64,000 nucleotides of DNA. Origin: Massilia litorea. Its GTDB lineage: Bacteria > Pseudomonadota > Gammaproteobacteria > Burkholderiales > Burkholderiaceae_D. The notes under the pieces were generated by a model. That model searched no databases. It had not been told where the DNA came from and was given only the letters and a program-made list of their open reading frames with translations. This document shows, piece by piece, positions 27,532 through 35,361 of this stretch. A program made the position numbers and the translations under genes. Within the stretch, counting starts at the first letter, position 1. The number at the start of each line of letters is the position of its first letter. Location: positions 186,001 through 250,000 of the forward strand of contig NZ_CP062941.1 in the NCBI RefSeq assembly GCF_015101885.1, given 5' to 3'.

Positions 27532-28704
27532 ATGCGCCTGCCCGCCCTGTTCCACTCTCTGCGCCGCTGGGCCAGACGGCTCGGCCCGGTCGTGCTGTGC
27601 GCCACGCTGGCCGCTTGTGGCGGGGGCGTGGCGATCGGCTTCGGCTATACGGACTATCACGACGACTACCCGGACCGGCCCGACCGTCCGGACCACGGCC
27701 GTCCGAACGCCGAGACCGGCATTTTCCTGATCGCCGGCGGCCTGTGCCCGACCTGCGGCGGCTCGCTCGACGGTTCGGGGTCGAGTGCCCGCTTCGATGC
27801 GCCCGAGGGCGTCGTCAGTGCGCCCGACGGCAACCTGTACGTCGCCGAGAAGAACAGCGCCACGATCCGCCGCGTCTCGACCCAGGGCGTGGCGGTCACC
27901 TTCGCCGGCAGCGTCGGGGCGATCGGCAGCCTCGATGGCGCCGGCACCAGCGCGCGCTTCAATTCGCCGACCCGGCTCGAGGCCGATGCCGACGGCAACC
28001 TGTACGTCACCGACACCGGCAATTCGCTGATTCGCCGGATCAGCGCCGCCGGCGCCGTCACCACGCTGGCCGGCGCGGCGGGCCAGTGCGGCAGCGTCGA
28101 CGGCGACGCGCGCAACGCCCGCTTCTGCTCGCCGCAAGGGATCGCGATCGACCGCCAGGGCAACCTGTACGTGGCCGACACCCTGAACCACACCATCCGC
28201 CGCATCGACCGCGCGAATAAGGTGACGACCGTGGCCGGAGCAGCGGGCGCCTGCGGCAGCAGCGACGGACGCGGTAGTGCAGCGCGCTTTTGCGAGCCGC
28301 AGGACATCGAAGTCGACAACGCCGGCTACCTGTACGTCGCCGATACCGGCAACTCGACGATCCGCGAAATCTCGCCCGCGGGCGAGGTGCGCACCATCGC
28401 CGGCGCCGCGGGACAATGCGGCAGCGCCGACGGCACCGGCGCGAATGCACGCCTGTGCCGCGCCGCCGGGCTCACGCTCGACGGCACCGGGGACATGTAC
28501 GTGGCGGACACCGGCAACGGCACCATCCGGCGCATCAGCACCTCGAACGCGGTCAGCACCGTCGTCGGGGTGCCCGGCAGCCAGAACAATGTGCTCGGCC
28601 CATTGCCGGGCGGGTTGAACGCGCCGCGAGGGATTGCGGCACTCAGTGCAGGGGTGCTGGCCGTGACCTCGCACAACCTGATATTAAAACTGGTGCCGCG
28701 CTGA
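27532..28704 (+). CDS. NHL-repeat lipoprotein
   Basis: A 390-residue exported protein. A signal peptide ends in a lipobox with Cys29 (LAAC), then an Asp/Arg/Pro-rich linker (about 43-58) and five NHL-type beta-propeller repeats of about 55 residues, each with the pattern GNLYVADTxNxxIRRI. Most repeats also carry a cysteine pair (CGSxDG...ARFC), which could form disulfides in the periplasm or at the outer membrane. Start at ATG 27532 after AAGGAGA. Ligand and role are unknown; such propellers usually bind proteins or polymers. It is monocistronic. Confidence 0.82.
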   Translation: MRLPALFHSLRRWARRLGPVVLCATLAACGGGVAIGFGYTDYHDDYPDRPDRPDHGRPNAETGIFLIAGGLCPTCGGSLDGSGSSARFDAPEGVVSAPDGNLYVAEKNSATIRRVSTQGVAVTFAGSVGAIGSLDGAGTSARFNSPTRLEADADGNLYVTDTGNSLIRRISAAGAVTTLAGAAGQCGSVDGDARNARFCSPQGIAIDRQGNLYVADTLNHTIRRIDRANKVTTVAGAAGACGSSDGRGSAARFCEPQDIEVDNAGYLYVADTGNSTIREISPAGEVRTIAGAAGQCGSADGTGANARLCRAAGLTLDGTGDMYVADTGNGTIRRISTSNAVSTVVGVPGSQNNVLGPLPGGLNAPRGIAALSAGVLAVTSHNLILKLVPR

Positions 28705-28748
28705 AGCCTCATGCCGCGCGGCCCACGCATGGAGCGTGGGATCGTGGA

Positions 28749-29051
28749 CTACTCGGGCCGTACCGGCGTGGCCGCCATGTCGCCGACCACCGTATTCCAG
28801 GGGCGCACGTGGAAAGCGCGCACCAGGCCATGCGTGACGTACGGGTCTTTCGCGGCGAACAGCTGCGGTATCTCGGGGCTGTCGCAGTTGAAGACGAGCA
28901 GAGCGCGGTCGGCCGGTTCGCCGAGGGCGCCGGCGAGCACGATCTCGCCGCGCTCCTGGGATTCCCAGGCCAGTTTCAGGTGTTCGTTGCGGAACTCGGC
29001 GCGGCGCTCGAGGTAGTCGGGGGCGAGGTCGTAGGTGAGGAGATAATGCAC
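28749..29051 (-). CDS. YciI-like family protein
   Basis: A 100-residue dimeric alpha/beta-barrel type protein. The start HYLLTYDL and the end pattern DPYVTHGLVRAFHVRPWN, with the conserved DPY and the His of YciI proteins, are visible. Start is GTG 29051 with GAAGGA upstream. YciI homologues have been assigned various small-molecule roles; none can be assigned here. The gene is alone and divergent from the hydrolase that follows. Confidence 0.85.
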   Translation of the reverse strand: MHYLLTYDLAPDYLERRAEFRNEHLKLAWESQERGEIVLAGALGEPADRALLVFNCDSPEIPQLFAAKDPYVTHGLVRAFHVRPWNTVVGDMAATPVRPE

Positions 29052-29292
29052 GGCGCTTCCTTCATTGTTGGATGAACAATCGTCCTTCATGTTACCCGAA
29101 GCCGCCGCGGCGTACCGGGCGAACGAACCGATCCGCACTCCTGCTGTCCAATCGATCAGGTAGCGATGCCTGCCTGCGCCTGATTGTGTTTCTGTAGCGA
29201 AAAACACACTCCCCCGCCGACAAATCTTTATGCTGCGGTGCATTGCGACATGGCGCACAGAACATTCTCTACCGACGAGGTAGACTGGCAGC

Positions 29293-30165
29293 ATGAACAC
29301 ATCGAGCAAAAAAATGGCGGCGGGAATGGCGGGCTTTGCCAGCGTGTTGTGGCTCGGCCTGACGGCGGCCGTTGCAGCCAACCAGCGCCGGCTGGTGTTC
29401 AACCCCACCGTCATCCCCGAAGTGAACAGCCCGCGCAGCAGCGGCCACCGTACCCGTCCGATCGTGCTGCGCGCGAAAGACGGCACCCGCCTCTGCGGCT
29501 GGCTGATGACGCCGCGCACCCCGGGCCCGCGTCCGGCCGTGCTGTATTTCGGCGGGCGCTCGGAAGAAGTGTCCTGGGTCGTGCGCGACGCCGGCAACCT
29601 GTTTCCGAACATGACGGTGCTGGCGCTGAACTACCGCGGCTACGGCAATTCCCACGGCATCCCCGACGAAACCCTGCTCGTCGAAGACGGCTGTACCCTG
29701 TTCGACTGGCTGGCCGCCCTGGGCCAGGTCGACGCGCGCCGCATTGCCGTCGTCGGGCGCAGCCTCGGTTCCGGCGTGGCGGTACAGGTCGCCAAGGAAC
29801 GCGCGGCGCACTCGGTGGTGCTGATCACGCCCTACGATTCGATCCTCGCCATCGCCAAGAAAAAATTCCGTGCAATGCCGATCGAGTACATGCTGCGCCA
29901 CCGCTTCGAGTCGATCAAGCACGCGCCTTCGCTGAAGGTGCCGACCTATGTGCTGCGCGCCGAGAGCGACGACATCGTGCCGCATTCGCATACCGACCAG
30001 CTCTGCGAAAAGCTGGCCAATCTGATCCTCGACGACATCGTCCCCGGCTCGGACCACATGAACATCCCCTACCTGGAAGCGACGCAAGCGCGCATCGCCG
30101 GCTTCCTGACCCAGCGCTTCAGCCAGCCCCTGGCGGCGCCCCAGCTCATCGAAACTGTGGCTTGA
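29293..30165 (+). CDS. Alpha/beta hydrolase (serine aminopeptidase-like)
   Basis: A 290-residue hydrolase with an N-terminal hydrophobic segment (residues 8-30), so probably membrane-anchored or exported. The nucleophile elbow is GRSLGSG with Ser157; the acid is probably Asp226/227 in AESDDIVP and the His is in GSDHMN near residue 255. It resembles the BEM46/ABHD13-like group. Substrate unknown. It is followed by a strong hairpin terminator and stands alone. Confidence 0.85.
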   Translation: MNTSSKKMAAGMAGFASVLWLGLTAAVAANQRRLVFNPTVIPEVNSPRSSGHRTRPIVLRAKDGTRLCGWLMTPRTPGPRPAVLYFGGRSEEVSWVVRDAGNLFPNMTVLALNYRGYGNSHGIPDETLLVEDGCTLFDWLAALGQVDARRIAVVGRSLGSGVAVQVAKERAAHSVVLITPYDSILAIAKKKFRAMPIEYMLRHRFESIKHAPSLKVPTYVLRAESDDIVPHSHTDQLCEKLANLILDDIVPGSDHMNIPYLEATQARIAGFLTQRFSQPLAAPQLIETVA

Positions 30166-30545
30166 GGAAAAAAAATGCCGAATCTTGTCGGCATTTATAT
30201 TTCCACCGAATAAATTGCCAAGTAAAATCGTATTTGCCTTGCAGCGGTGGACTGATGCATATTTGACAGGTTGAGCTGCAGGATTCCGGCATCGGATCAC
30301 GCGGCGCATGGCCGGCCCTCTCCCCCTCTCATTGTTGTGATGGCGCGACATTCGCGCCCGCGCTGTGTGGAGGAAAGGTTTCGATACAAATCGTAACCCC
30401 ATGAAACGTCCGGGGCTGACACAATCCGCACGGCATCACGCGCCAGAACGCATTGCGGTGGTGTGTCGAGAGCCTTGCCTCTAGCTTAGCCCTCCCAACG
30501 CAGCCGTTGCGCCGGGTACAATATCGAAATTCCAGGAGCTCATTC
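30166..30545. other. Intergenic region before the BMP transporter genes
   Basis: 380 bases without a gene. It holds the hydrolase terminator (30173-30196) and the upstream region of the bmp gene. A TACAAT that could be a -10 box lies at 30517-30522, 24 bases before ATG 30546, but no good -35 stands at the right distance. No riboswitch fold or small coding region was recognised. Confidence 0.45.
30173..30200 (+). terminator. Terminator after the alpha/beta hydrolase
   Basis: Perfect 9-base arms AAATGCCGA and TCGGCATTT around a 6-base loop, starting 8 bases after the stop. It has an A run before and a T-rich tail after it, so it may work on either strand. Confidence 0.8.
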
Positions 30546-31547
30546 ATGAAATTCAAGCAACTCAGCACGACGATTGCGGCTTTGTTCATTGCCGGCAGCG
30601 CCATGGCGCAAGCGCCGGCGCCGAAGCTGGGCATCGTCTACGATGCCGGCGGCAAGTTCGACAAGTCGTTCAACCAGTCCGCTTTCGAAGGCGCCGAGCG
30701 CTTCAAGAAAGAGACCAACATCCCGTATATCGAAGTCCAGGCCAACAGCGATACCCAGGCCGAGCAGGTGATGCGCGGCCTCGCGCGCAAGAAGCTCGAC
30801 ATGATCGCCGCCATCGGCTTCTCGCAGACCCAGGCCGTGGCCAAGGTCGCCAAGGAATTCCCGAAAGTCAAATTCGTCCTGATCGACTCGATCGCGCCGG
30901 GCGCGAACGTGAACTCGATCATGTTCAAGGAACAGGAAGGCTCGTACCTGGTCGGCGTCGCCGCCGCGATGGCCTCCAAGTCCAAGAAGATCGGTTTCGT
31001 CGGCGGCATGGACATCCCGCTGATCCGCGCATTCGCCTGCGGCTACAGCCAGGGCGCGAAGGCCCAGCAGCCGAAGATCGAGATCATGTCGAACATGGTC
31101 GGCACCACCAGCGCGGCCTGGAACGACCCGGCCAAGGGCGGCGAGCTGGCACGCCAGCAATTCGACCGCGGCGCCGACGTCGTGTTCGCCGTTGCCGGCG
31201 GTTCGGGCATGGGCGCGCTGCAGATGGCCAAGGAAAAGGGAAAACTGGCGATCGGCGTCGATTCGAACCAGAACTACCTGCATCCGGGCTCGATGCTGAC
31301 CTCGATGGTCAAGCGCGTCGACGTCGCGATCTACGACGCGTTCATGCAAGTCAAGAACAACACCTGGAAGGCCGGCACCACCTATAAAGGCCTGAAGGAA
31401 GGCGGCGTCGACTGGGTGCTGGACAAGGACAACCGCAAGGTCGTCTCGCCCGAAATGGAAAAACGCGTCAATGGCGTGAAGGCCGACATCATCAACGGCA
31501 AGATCAAGGTCATCGACTACCGCGCCGCAAGCAGCTGCCCGGTCTGA
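30546..31547 (+). CDS. BMP-family nucleoside ABC transporter, substrate-binding protein
   Basis: A 333-residue periplasmic binding protein. The signal peptide is cleaved after AMA (residue 21). BMP/PnrA-like features include GIVYDAGGKFDKSFNQSA at the mature N-terminus, GFVGGMDIPLIRAF near residue 155 and GVDSNQNYLHPG near 237. This family binds purine and pyrimidine nucleosides. Start at ATG 30546 with AGGAG upstream. It heads the ABC gene run; a very strong hairpin directly behind it probably lets it be made in excess over the membrane parts. Confidence 0.93.
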   Translation: MKFKQLSTTIAALFIAGSAMAQAPAPKLGIVYDAGGKFDKSFNQSAFEGAERFKKETNIPYIEVQANSDTQAEQVMRGLARKKLDMIAAIGFSQTQAVAKVAKEFPKVKFVLIDSIAPGANVNSIMFKEQEGSYLVGVAAAMASKSKKIGFVGGMDIPLIRAFACGYSQGAKAQQPKIEIMSNMVGTTSAAWNDPAKGGELARQQFDRGADVVFAVAGGSGMGALQMAKEKGKLAIGVDSNQNYLHPGSMLTSMVKRVDVAIYDAFMQVKNNTWKAGTTYKGLKEGGVDWVLDKDNRKVVSPEMEKRVNGVKADIINGKIKVIDYRAASSCPV

Positions 31548-31568
31548 TCTTTTTTTAAGGTTTTCATC

Positions 31569-31606
31569 AAAGCGCGCCGCGCCGGTTTCCGGCGCGGCGC
31601 GCTTTT
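31569..31606 (+). terminator. Strong hairpin after the binding protein gene
   Basis: A 17-base perfect stem (arm AAAGCGCGCCGCGCCGG) with a 3-base loop, ending in TTTT. It lies 21 bases after the bmp stop and 67 bases before the ATPase start. It likely acts as a partial terminator and 3'-end stabiliser between the binding protein and the rest of the transporter. Confidence 0.8.
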
Positions 31607-31633
31607 AAATGCATTGATCTGATCAATGCATTT
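31607..31633. promoter_or_regulatory. 27-base near-perfect palindrome before the ABC ATPase gene
   Basis: AAATGCATTGATC-T-GATCAATGCATTT: 13-base arms around one central base, immediately after the terminator hairpin and 39 bases before the ATPase start. Such symmetry in AT-rich DNA is typical of a repressor operator, and a separate promoter could lie here. A secondary hairpin role is the alternative. No regulator can be named. Confidence 0.5.
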
Positions 31634-31672
31634 ACTCTTTATAAAGCATTCACTTTTTCACTACTGATCGCT

Positions 31673-33202
31673 ATGCAGCCAGCCGTAGAATTTCGCAACA
31701 TAAGCAAGGCCTTCGGGCCGGTGCAAGCGAACGCTGACGTCAGCTTCACAATCGCCAAGGGTTCCATCCATGGCGTCATCGGGGAGAACGGCGCCGGCAA
31801 ATCCACCCTGATGAGCATCCTGTACGGCTATTATCACGCCGACAGTGGCCAGCTCCTGATCGACGGCCAGGCGCGCGCCATCCGCAGCAGCCAGGAAGCC
31901 ATCGATCTCGGCATCGGCATGGTGCACCAGCACTTCATGCTGGTCGAGAACATGACCGTGCTCGACAACGTCATGCTCGGCGCCGAGGGTGGTTTCAAAC
32001 TGGCTGCGAAGCGCGCCGAAGTCGAAGCAAAGCTGCGTGAGATCTGCAGCCGCTACCGCCTCGATGTGGATCCGCTGGCAACCATCCACGATTTATCCGT
32101 GGGCGCCCAGCAGCGCGTCGAGATCCTCAAGCAGATCTACCGCAGCGCCAACATCCTGATTCTCGACGAGCCGACCGCCGTCCTGACGGCCCAGGAGACT
32201 GCGTCCCTGTTCGAGATCCTGCGCCTGTTCAAGGAGCAGGGCAAGACCATCATCCTGATCACCCATAAACTGCAGGAGATCATGGACATCACCGACCAGG
32301 TGACGGTGCTGCGCGCCGGCCGCGTGTCGGGCGCCGTGGCGACCCGCGAGACCTCGAAAGAGCAGCTGGCCAACATGATGGTGGGCCGCCCGATCGAGGG
32401 CAACCTGCCGCGCAAACCTTTCAACCCAGGCGCGCCGGTGTTGAAAGTGTCGAACCTGCAGCTGAAGGACGCGAACGGCGTTCAGCTGCTGGCCGACATC
32501 GACCTGAACGTGCGCGCGGGCGAGATCGTGGCGATTGCCGGCGTCTCCGGCAACGGCCAGAGCGAACTGATGGAAATCCTGGCCGGCATGCGCCTGCCGA
32601 CCTCGGGCCAGGTCGAGCTGGAGGGCAAGCCCCTGCCCTTCGGGCGCCGCACGAATGCCGACGGCTTGCCGGCCACCTTCCGCAAGCTCGGCATCGGCCA
32701 CGTGCCGGAAGACCGCCTGCGCGACGGTGTGATCAAAGATTTCTCGGTGATGCAAAACACCGTGTTCGGCTACCAGGACCGTGTGAAGAACCGCTGGGGC
32801 CTGTTCGACTTCGATGCGATCGCCAAGCGCTGCGCGCACCTGCTGCAGGCCTTCGACGTGCGTCCGAACAATCCGGACCTGCGCATCGGCCTGCTCTCGG
32901 GCGGTAACCAGCAAAAGGTCGTGATCGCGCGCGAAGTGTCGGCGGCACCAAAACTGATGCTGGTCGGCCAGCCGACCCGCGGGGTCGACATCGGCACCAT
33001 CGAATCGATCCACACCCAGCTGCTGCGCCTGCGCGACGAAGGCGTGGCGATCCTGCTGGTGTCCGTGGAACTGGAAGAAGTACGCGCACTGGCCGACCGC
33101 ATCGTGGTCATGTCGGGCGGCCGCGTCACCGGCGAACTGAATATCGACGAATTCGACACCACCCGCATCGGCCTCCTGATGGGCGGCATGCACAAGTCAT
33201 GA
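31673..33202 (+). CDS. Nucleoside ABC transporter ATP-binding protein (tandem)
   Basis: A 509-residue double ATPase of the sugar/nucleoside importer type. The N-terminal half has Walker A GENGAGKST (near 37-45), signature LSVGAQQRVEI and Walker B ILILDEPTAVL. The C-terminal half has a degenerate Walker A (GVSGNGQSE) and a Walker B in which the catalytic Glu is missing (LMLVGQPTRGVD), with signature LSGGNQQKV; this asymmetry is normal for the family. Its end overlaps the next permease start by four bases. Confidence 0.93.
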   Translation: MQPAVEFRNISKAFGPVQANADVSFTIAKGSIHGVIGENGAGKSTLMSILYGYYHADSGQLLIDGQARAIRSSQEAIDLGIGMVHQHFMLVENMTVLDNVMLGAEGGFKLAAKRAEVEAKLREICSRYRLDVDPLATIHDLSVGAQQRVEILKQIYRSANILILDEPTAVLTAQETASLFEILRLFKEQGKTIILITHKLQEIMDITDQVTVLRAGRVSGAVATRETSKEQLANMMVGRPIEGNLPRKPFNPGAPVLKVSNLQLKDANGVQLLADIDLNVRAGEIVAIAGVSGNGQSELMEILAGMRLPTSGQVELEGKPLPFGRRTNADGLPATFRKLGIGHVPEDRLRDGVIKDFSVMQNTVFGYQDRVKNRWGLFDFDAIAKRCAHLLQAFDVRPNNPDLRIGLLSGGNQQKVVIAREVSAAPKLMLVGQPTRGVDIGTIESIHTQLLRLRDEGVAILLVSVELEEVRALADRIVVMSGGRVTGELNIDEFDTTRIGLLMGGMHKS

Positions 33203-34293
33203 AACAGATGAAAACCACCGAACTGCCACGCTGGGCGACAGGCTTCGCCCTGCCGGTCCTGAACCTGCTGTCGGCCCTGCTGGTCGCCGCGCTCGTCATC
33301 CATCTGCTGGGCGAAAGCCCGGTCGAATCGATGAAGATCCTGATCAACTCCGCGGTCGTCAATCCGGAAGGCCTGGGCTATACCCTGTTCTACGCCAGCA
33401 CCTTCATCTTCACCGGCCTGGCGGTATCGATCGCCATGAAGGCGGGCCTGTTCAACATCGGCGCAGAAGGCCAGATGTATTTCGGCGGGCTGGGCCTGAC
33501 GCTCGCGATGCTGGCATTCGACGCCACGCTCTCGCCCTGGCTGCTGATTCCGCTGGCGCTGCTGGGCAGCGCCCTGTTCGGCGCGCTGTGGGCCTTCCTG
33601 CCGGGCTACCTGCAGGCCCGGCGCGGCAGCCACGTGGTGGTCACGACCATCATGTTCAACTTCATCGCCGCCAACCTGATGAACTTCATCATCGTCAAGG
33701 CGCTGCTTCCCGAGGGCGAGCAAAACCCGGCCAGCCGCGTCTTTTCCGATGCCGCCGCCCTGCCGACCCTGAACACCTGGTTCTCCTTCTTCGGCGACTC
33801 GCCGCTGAACATCGGCTTCCCGATCGCCATCGTCGCGCTGGCAGTCTACGGTGTGATGGTCTCGCGTTCGGCCTGGGGCTACCAGCTGCGCGCGACGGGC
33901 CTGAACCAGCACGCGGCCCACTACGCCGGCGTGCGCATCAGCCGCATGATCATCGTCGCGATGCTGATCTCGGGCGCGCTCGCCGGCCTGGCGGCGGTGA
34001 ACTCGATCATGGGGTCGACCCATTACCTGAGCCTGAACTTCCCGGCCGGCGCCGGCTTCGTCGGCATCGCGATTGCCCTGATGGGCCGCCAGCACCCGGT
34101 CGGCATCTTCCTGTCGTCGGTGCTGTTCGGCGCGCTGATCCAGGGCGGCTTCGACCTCTCGCTGGAAAAACCGAACATCCCGGTCGAGACCTTCATCTTC
34201 ATCCAGGGATTGATCATCCTGTTCTGCGGCGCGATGGAACACTTCTACGCGCCGGCGCTCCTGAAACTGATCAACGCAACACGCAAGGGATAA
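33199..34293 (+). CDS. Nucleoside ABC transporter permease 1
   Basis: A 364-residue BPD_transp_2 permease with about eight to ten hydrophobic segments and the family stretch GLFNIGAEGQMYFGGL near residue 85. Corresponds to the YufP/NupP-type subunit of BMP-dependent importers. It overlaps the ATPase gene (ATGA) and is followed after three bases by the second permease. Confidence 0.92.
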   Translation: MKQMKTTELPRWATGFALPVLNLLSALLVAALVIHLLGESPVESMKILINSAVVNPEGLGYTLFYASTFIFTGLAVSIAMKAGLFNIGAEGQMYFGGLGLTLAMLAFDATLSPWLLIPLALLGSALFGALWAFLPGYLQARRGSHVVVTTIMFNFIAANLMNFIIVKALLPEGEQNPASRVFSDAAALPTLNTWFSFFGDSPLNIGFPIAIVALAVYGVMVSRSAWGYQLRATGLNQHAAHYAGVRISRMIIVAMLISGALAGLAAVNSIMGSTHYLSLNFPAGAGFVGIAIALMGRQHPVGIFLSSVLFGALIQGGFDLSLEKPNIPVETFIFIQGLIILFCGAMEHFYAPALLKLINATRKG

Positions 34294-34296
34294 GCC

Positions 34297-35265
34297 ATGG
34301 AATTCTTTGATTTCGCCGCCGCCGTCATCGTCTCGATGATCCGCAGCGCGCCGGTGCTGATGTTCGCCGCGCTGGCCGGCCTGTTCGCCGAACGCAGCGG
34401 CGTGGTCGACCTCGGGCTCGAAGGCAAGATCCTCGCCTCGGCCTTCGTGTCGGCCGCCGTTGCCTACAGCACCCACAATCCCTGGGCCGGCATCGTCGCG
34501 GGCATGGCGGTCTCGGTTGCAATCGCCATGGTCCAGGCCTTCGTGTCGATCACCCAGAAGGGCAACCAGCTGGTGGCCGGCATCGCCATCAACATCGCCA
34601 TGAGCGGCCTGACCTTCGTCGTCGCCCAGTACATCTTCCAGCAGGGCGGGCGCACGCCGGACCTGGGCGACGCGCGCCTCCCGAACATCGTGCTGCCGGG
34701 GACCGAAGCGCTGGCAAACCTGCCTTTCCTCGGCTGGCTGTGGGGCCGTGTGCTCGGCGGCCATTCGCCGCTGGTCTACCTGGCCTTCCTGCTGCTGCCG
34801 GTGGTGCACTGGGTGGTGTATCACAGCCGTTTTGGTTTGCGCCTGCGCGCCTGCGGAGAAAACCCGCATGCGGCGGACGCGGCCGGCGTCTCGGTCGAGA
34901 AGACGCGCTACCTGGCGATGCTCGTCGCCGGCGTACTGTGCTCGTTCTCGGGCGCCTACCTGTCGATCGTCCAGAGCGGCTTCTTCCTGCGCGACATGTC
35001 GGCCGGCGCCGGCTACCTGGCGTTGACCGCGCTGGTGTTCGGCAACTGGCGTCCGCTGCACACCGTGCTCGGCTGCCTGATGTTCGGCTTCTTCACGGCC
35101 GTGCAGATCCAGCTCGAAGGCCGCGACCTGCCGCTGGTCGGCCGCATCCCGGGTTCGCTGATCCAGATGATCCCGTATGTCGTGACGGTGGTCGTGCTGG
35201 CCGGACTGATGGCCAAGTCGGTGGCGCCGAAGGCGATCGGCAAGCCGTTCGTCAAGTCGCGCTGA
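34297..35265 (+). CDS. Nucleoside ABC transporter permease 2
   Basis: A 322-residue BPD_transp_2 permease with about nine hydrophobic segments, the ERSGVVDLGLEGKILASAF motif near residue 30 and the CGENPHAADAAGVSV loop near 187. Corresponds to the YufQ/NupQ-type subunit and completes the four-gene nucleoside importer. A terminator follows 20 bases after the stop. Confidence 0.92.
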   Translation: MEFFDFAAAVIVSMIRSAPVLMFAALAGLFAERSGVVDLGLEGKILASAFVSAAVAYSTHNPWAGIVAGMAVSVAIAMVQAFVSITQKGNQLVAGIAINIAMSGLTFVVAQYIFQQGGRTPDLGDARLPNIVLPGTEALANLPFLGWLWGRVLGGHSPLVYLAFLLLPVVHWVVYHSRFGLRLRACGENPHAADAAGVSVEKTRYLAMLVAGVLCSFSGAYLSIVQSGFFLRDMSAGAGYLALTALVFGNWRPLHTVLGCLMFGFFTAVQIQLEGRDLPLVGRIPGSLIQMIPYVVTVVVLAGLMAKSVAPKAIGKPFVKSR

Positions 35266-35285
35266 TCGGACACGTATCAAACGAG

Positions 35286-35312
35286 GGGCGGCCTGCGGGC
35301 CGCCCTTTTTTT
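35286..35312 (+). terminator. Terminator of the nucleoside ABC operon
   Basis: GGGCGGCC-TGCG-GGCCGCCC stem-loop followed by seven T residues, 20 bases after the last permease stop. A textbook intrinsic terminator. Confidence 0.92.
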
Positions 35313-35331
35313 GCCTGGACACCTGGCAACT

Positions 35332-35356
35332 GCAGGGTGGGCGCCCCGTGCCCACC
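35332..35356. repeat. REP-like single unit (copy 4)
   Basis: GCAGGGTGGGCGCCCCGTGCCCACC, one diverged unit of the REP family, between converging genes just after the ABC terminator and 5 bases before the end of the exported CXXCH protein gene. Confidence 0.65.
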
Positions 35357-35361
35357 GCCCA

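Noticed and set aside
32770..35355. An 861-codon open frame on the minus strand
   Set aside because: It covers the nucleoside ABC permease genes in antisense and shows only low-complexity Arg/Gln/Asp-rich sequence.
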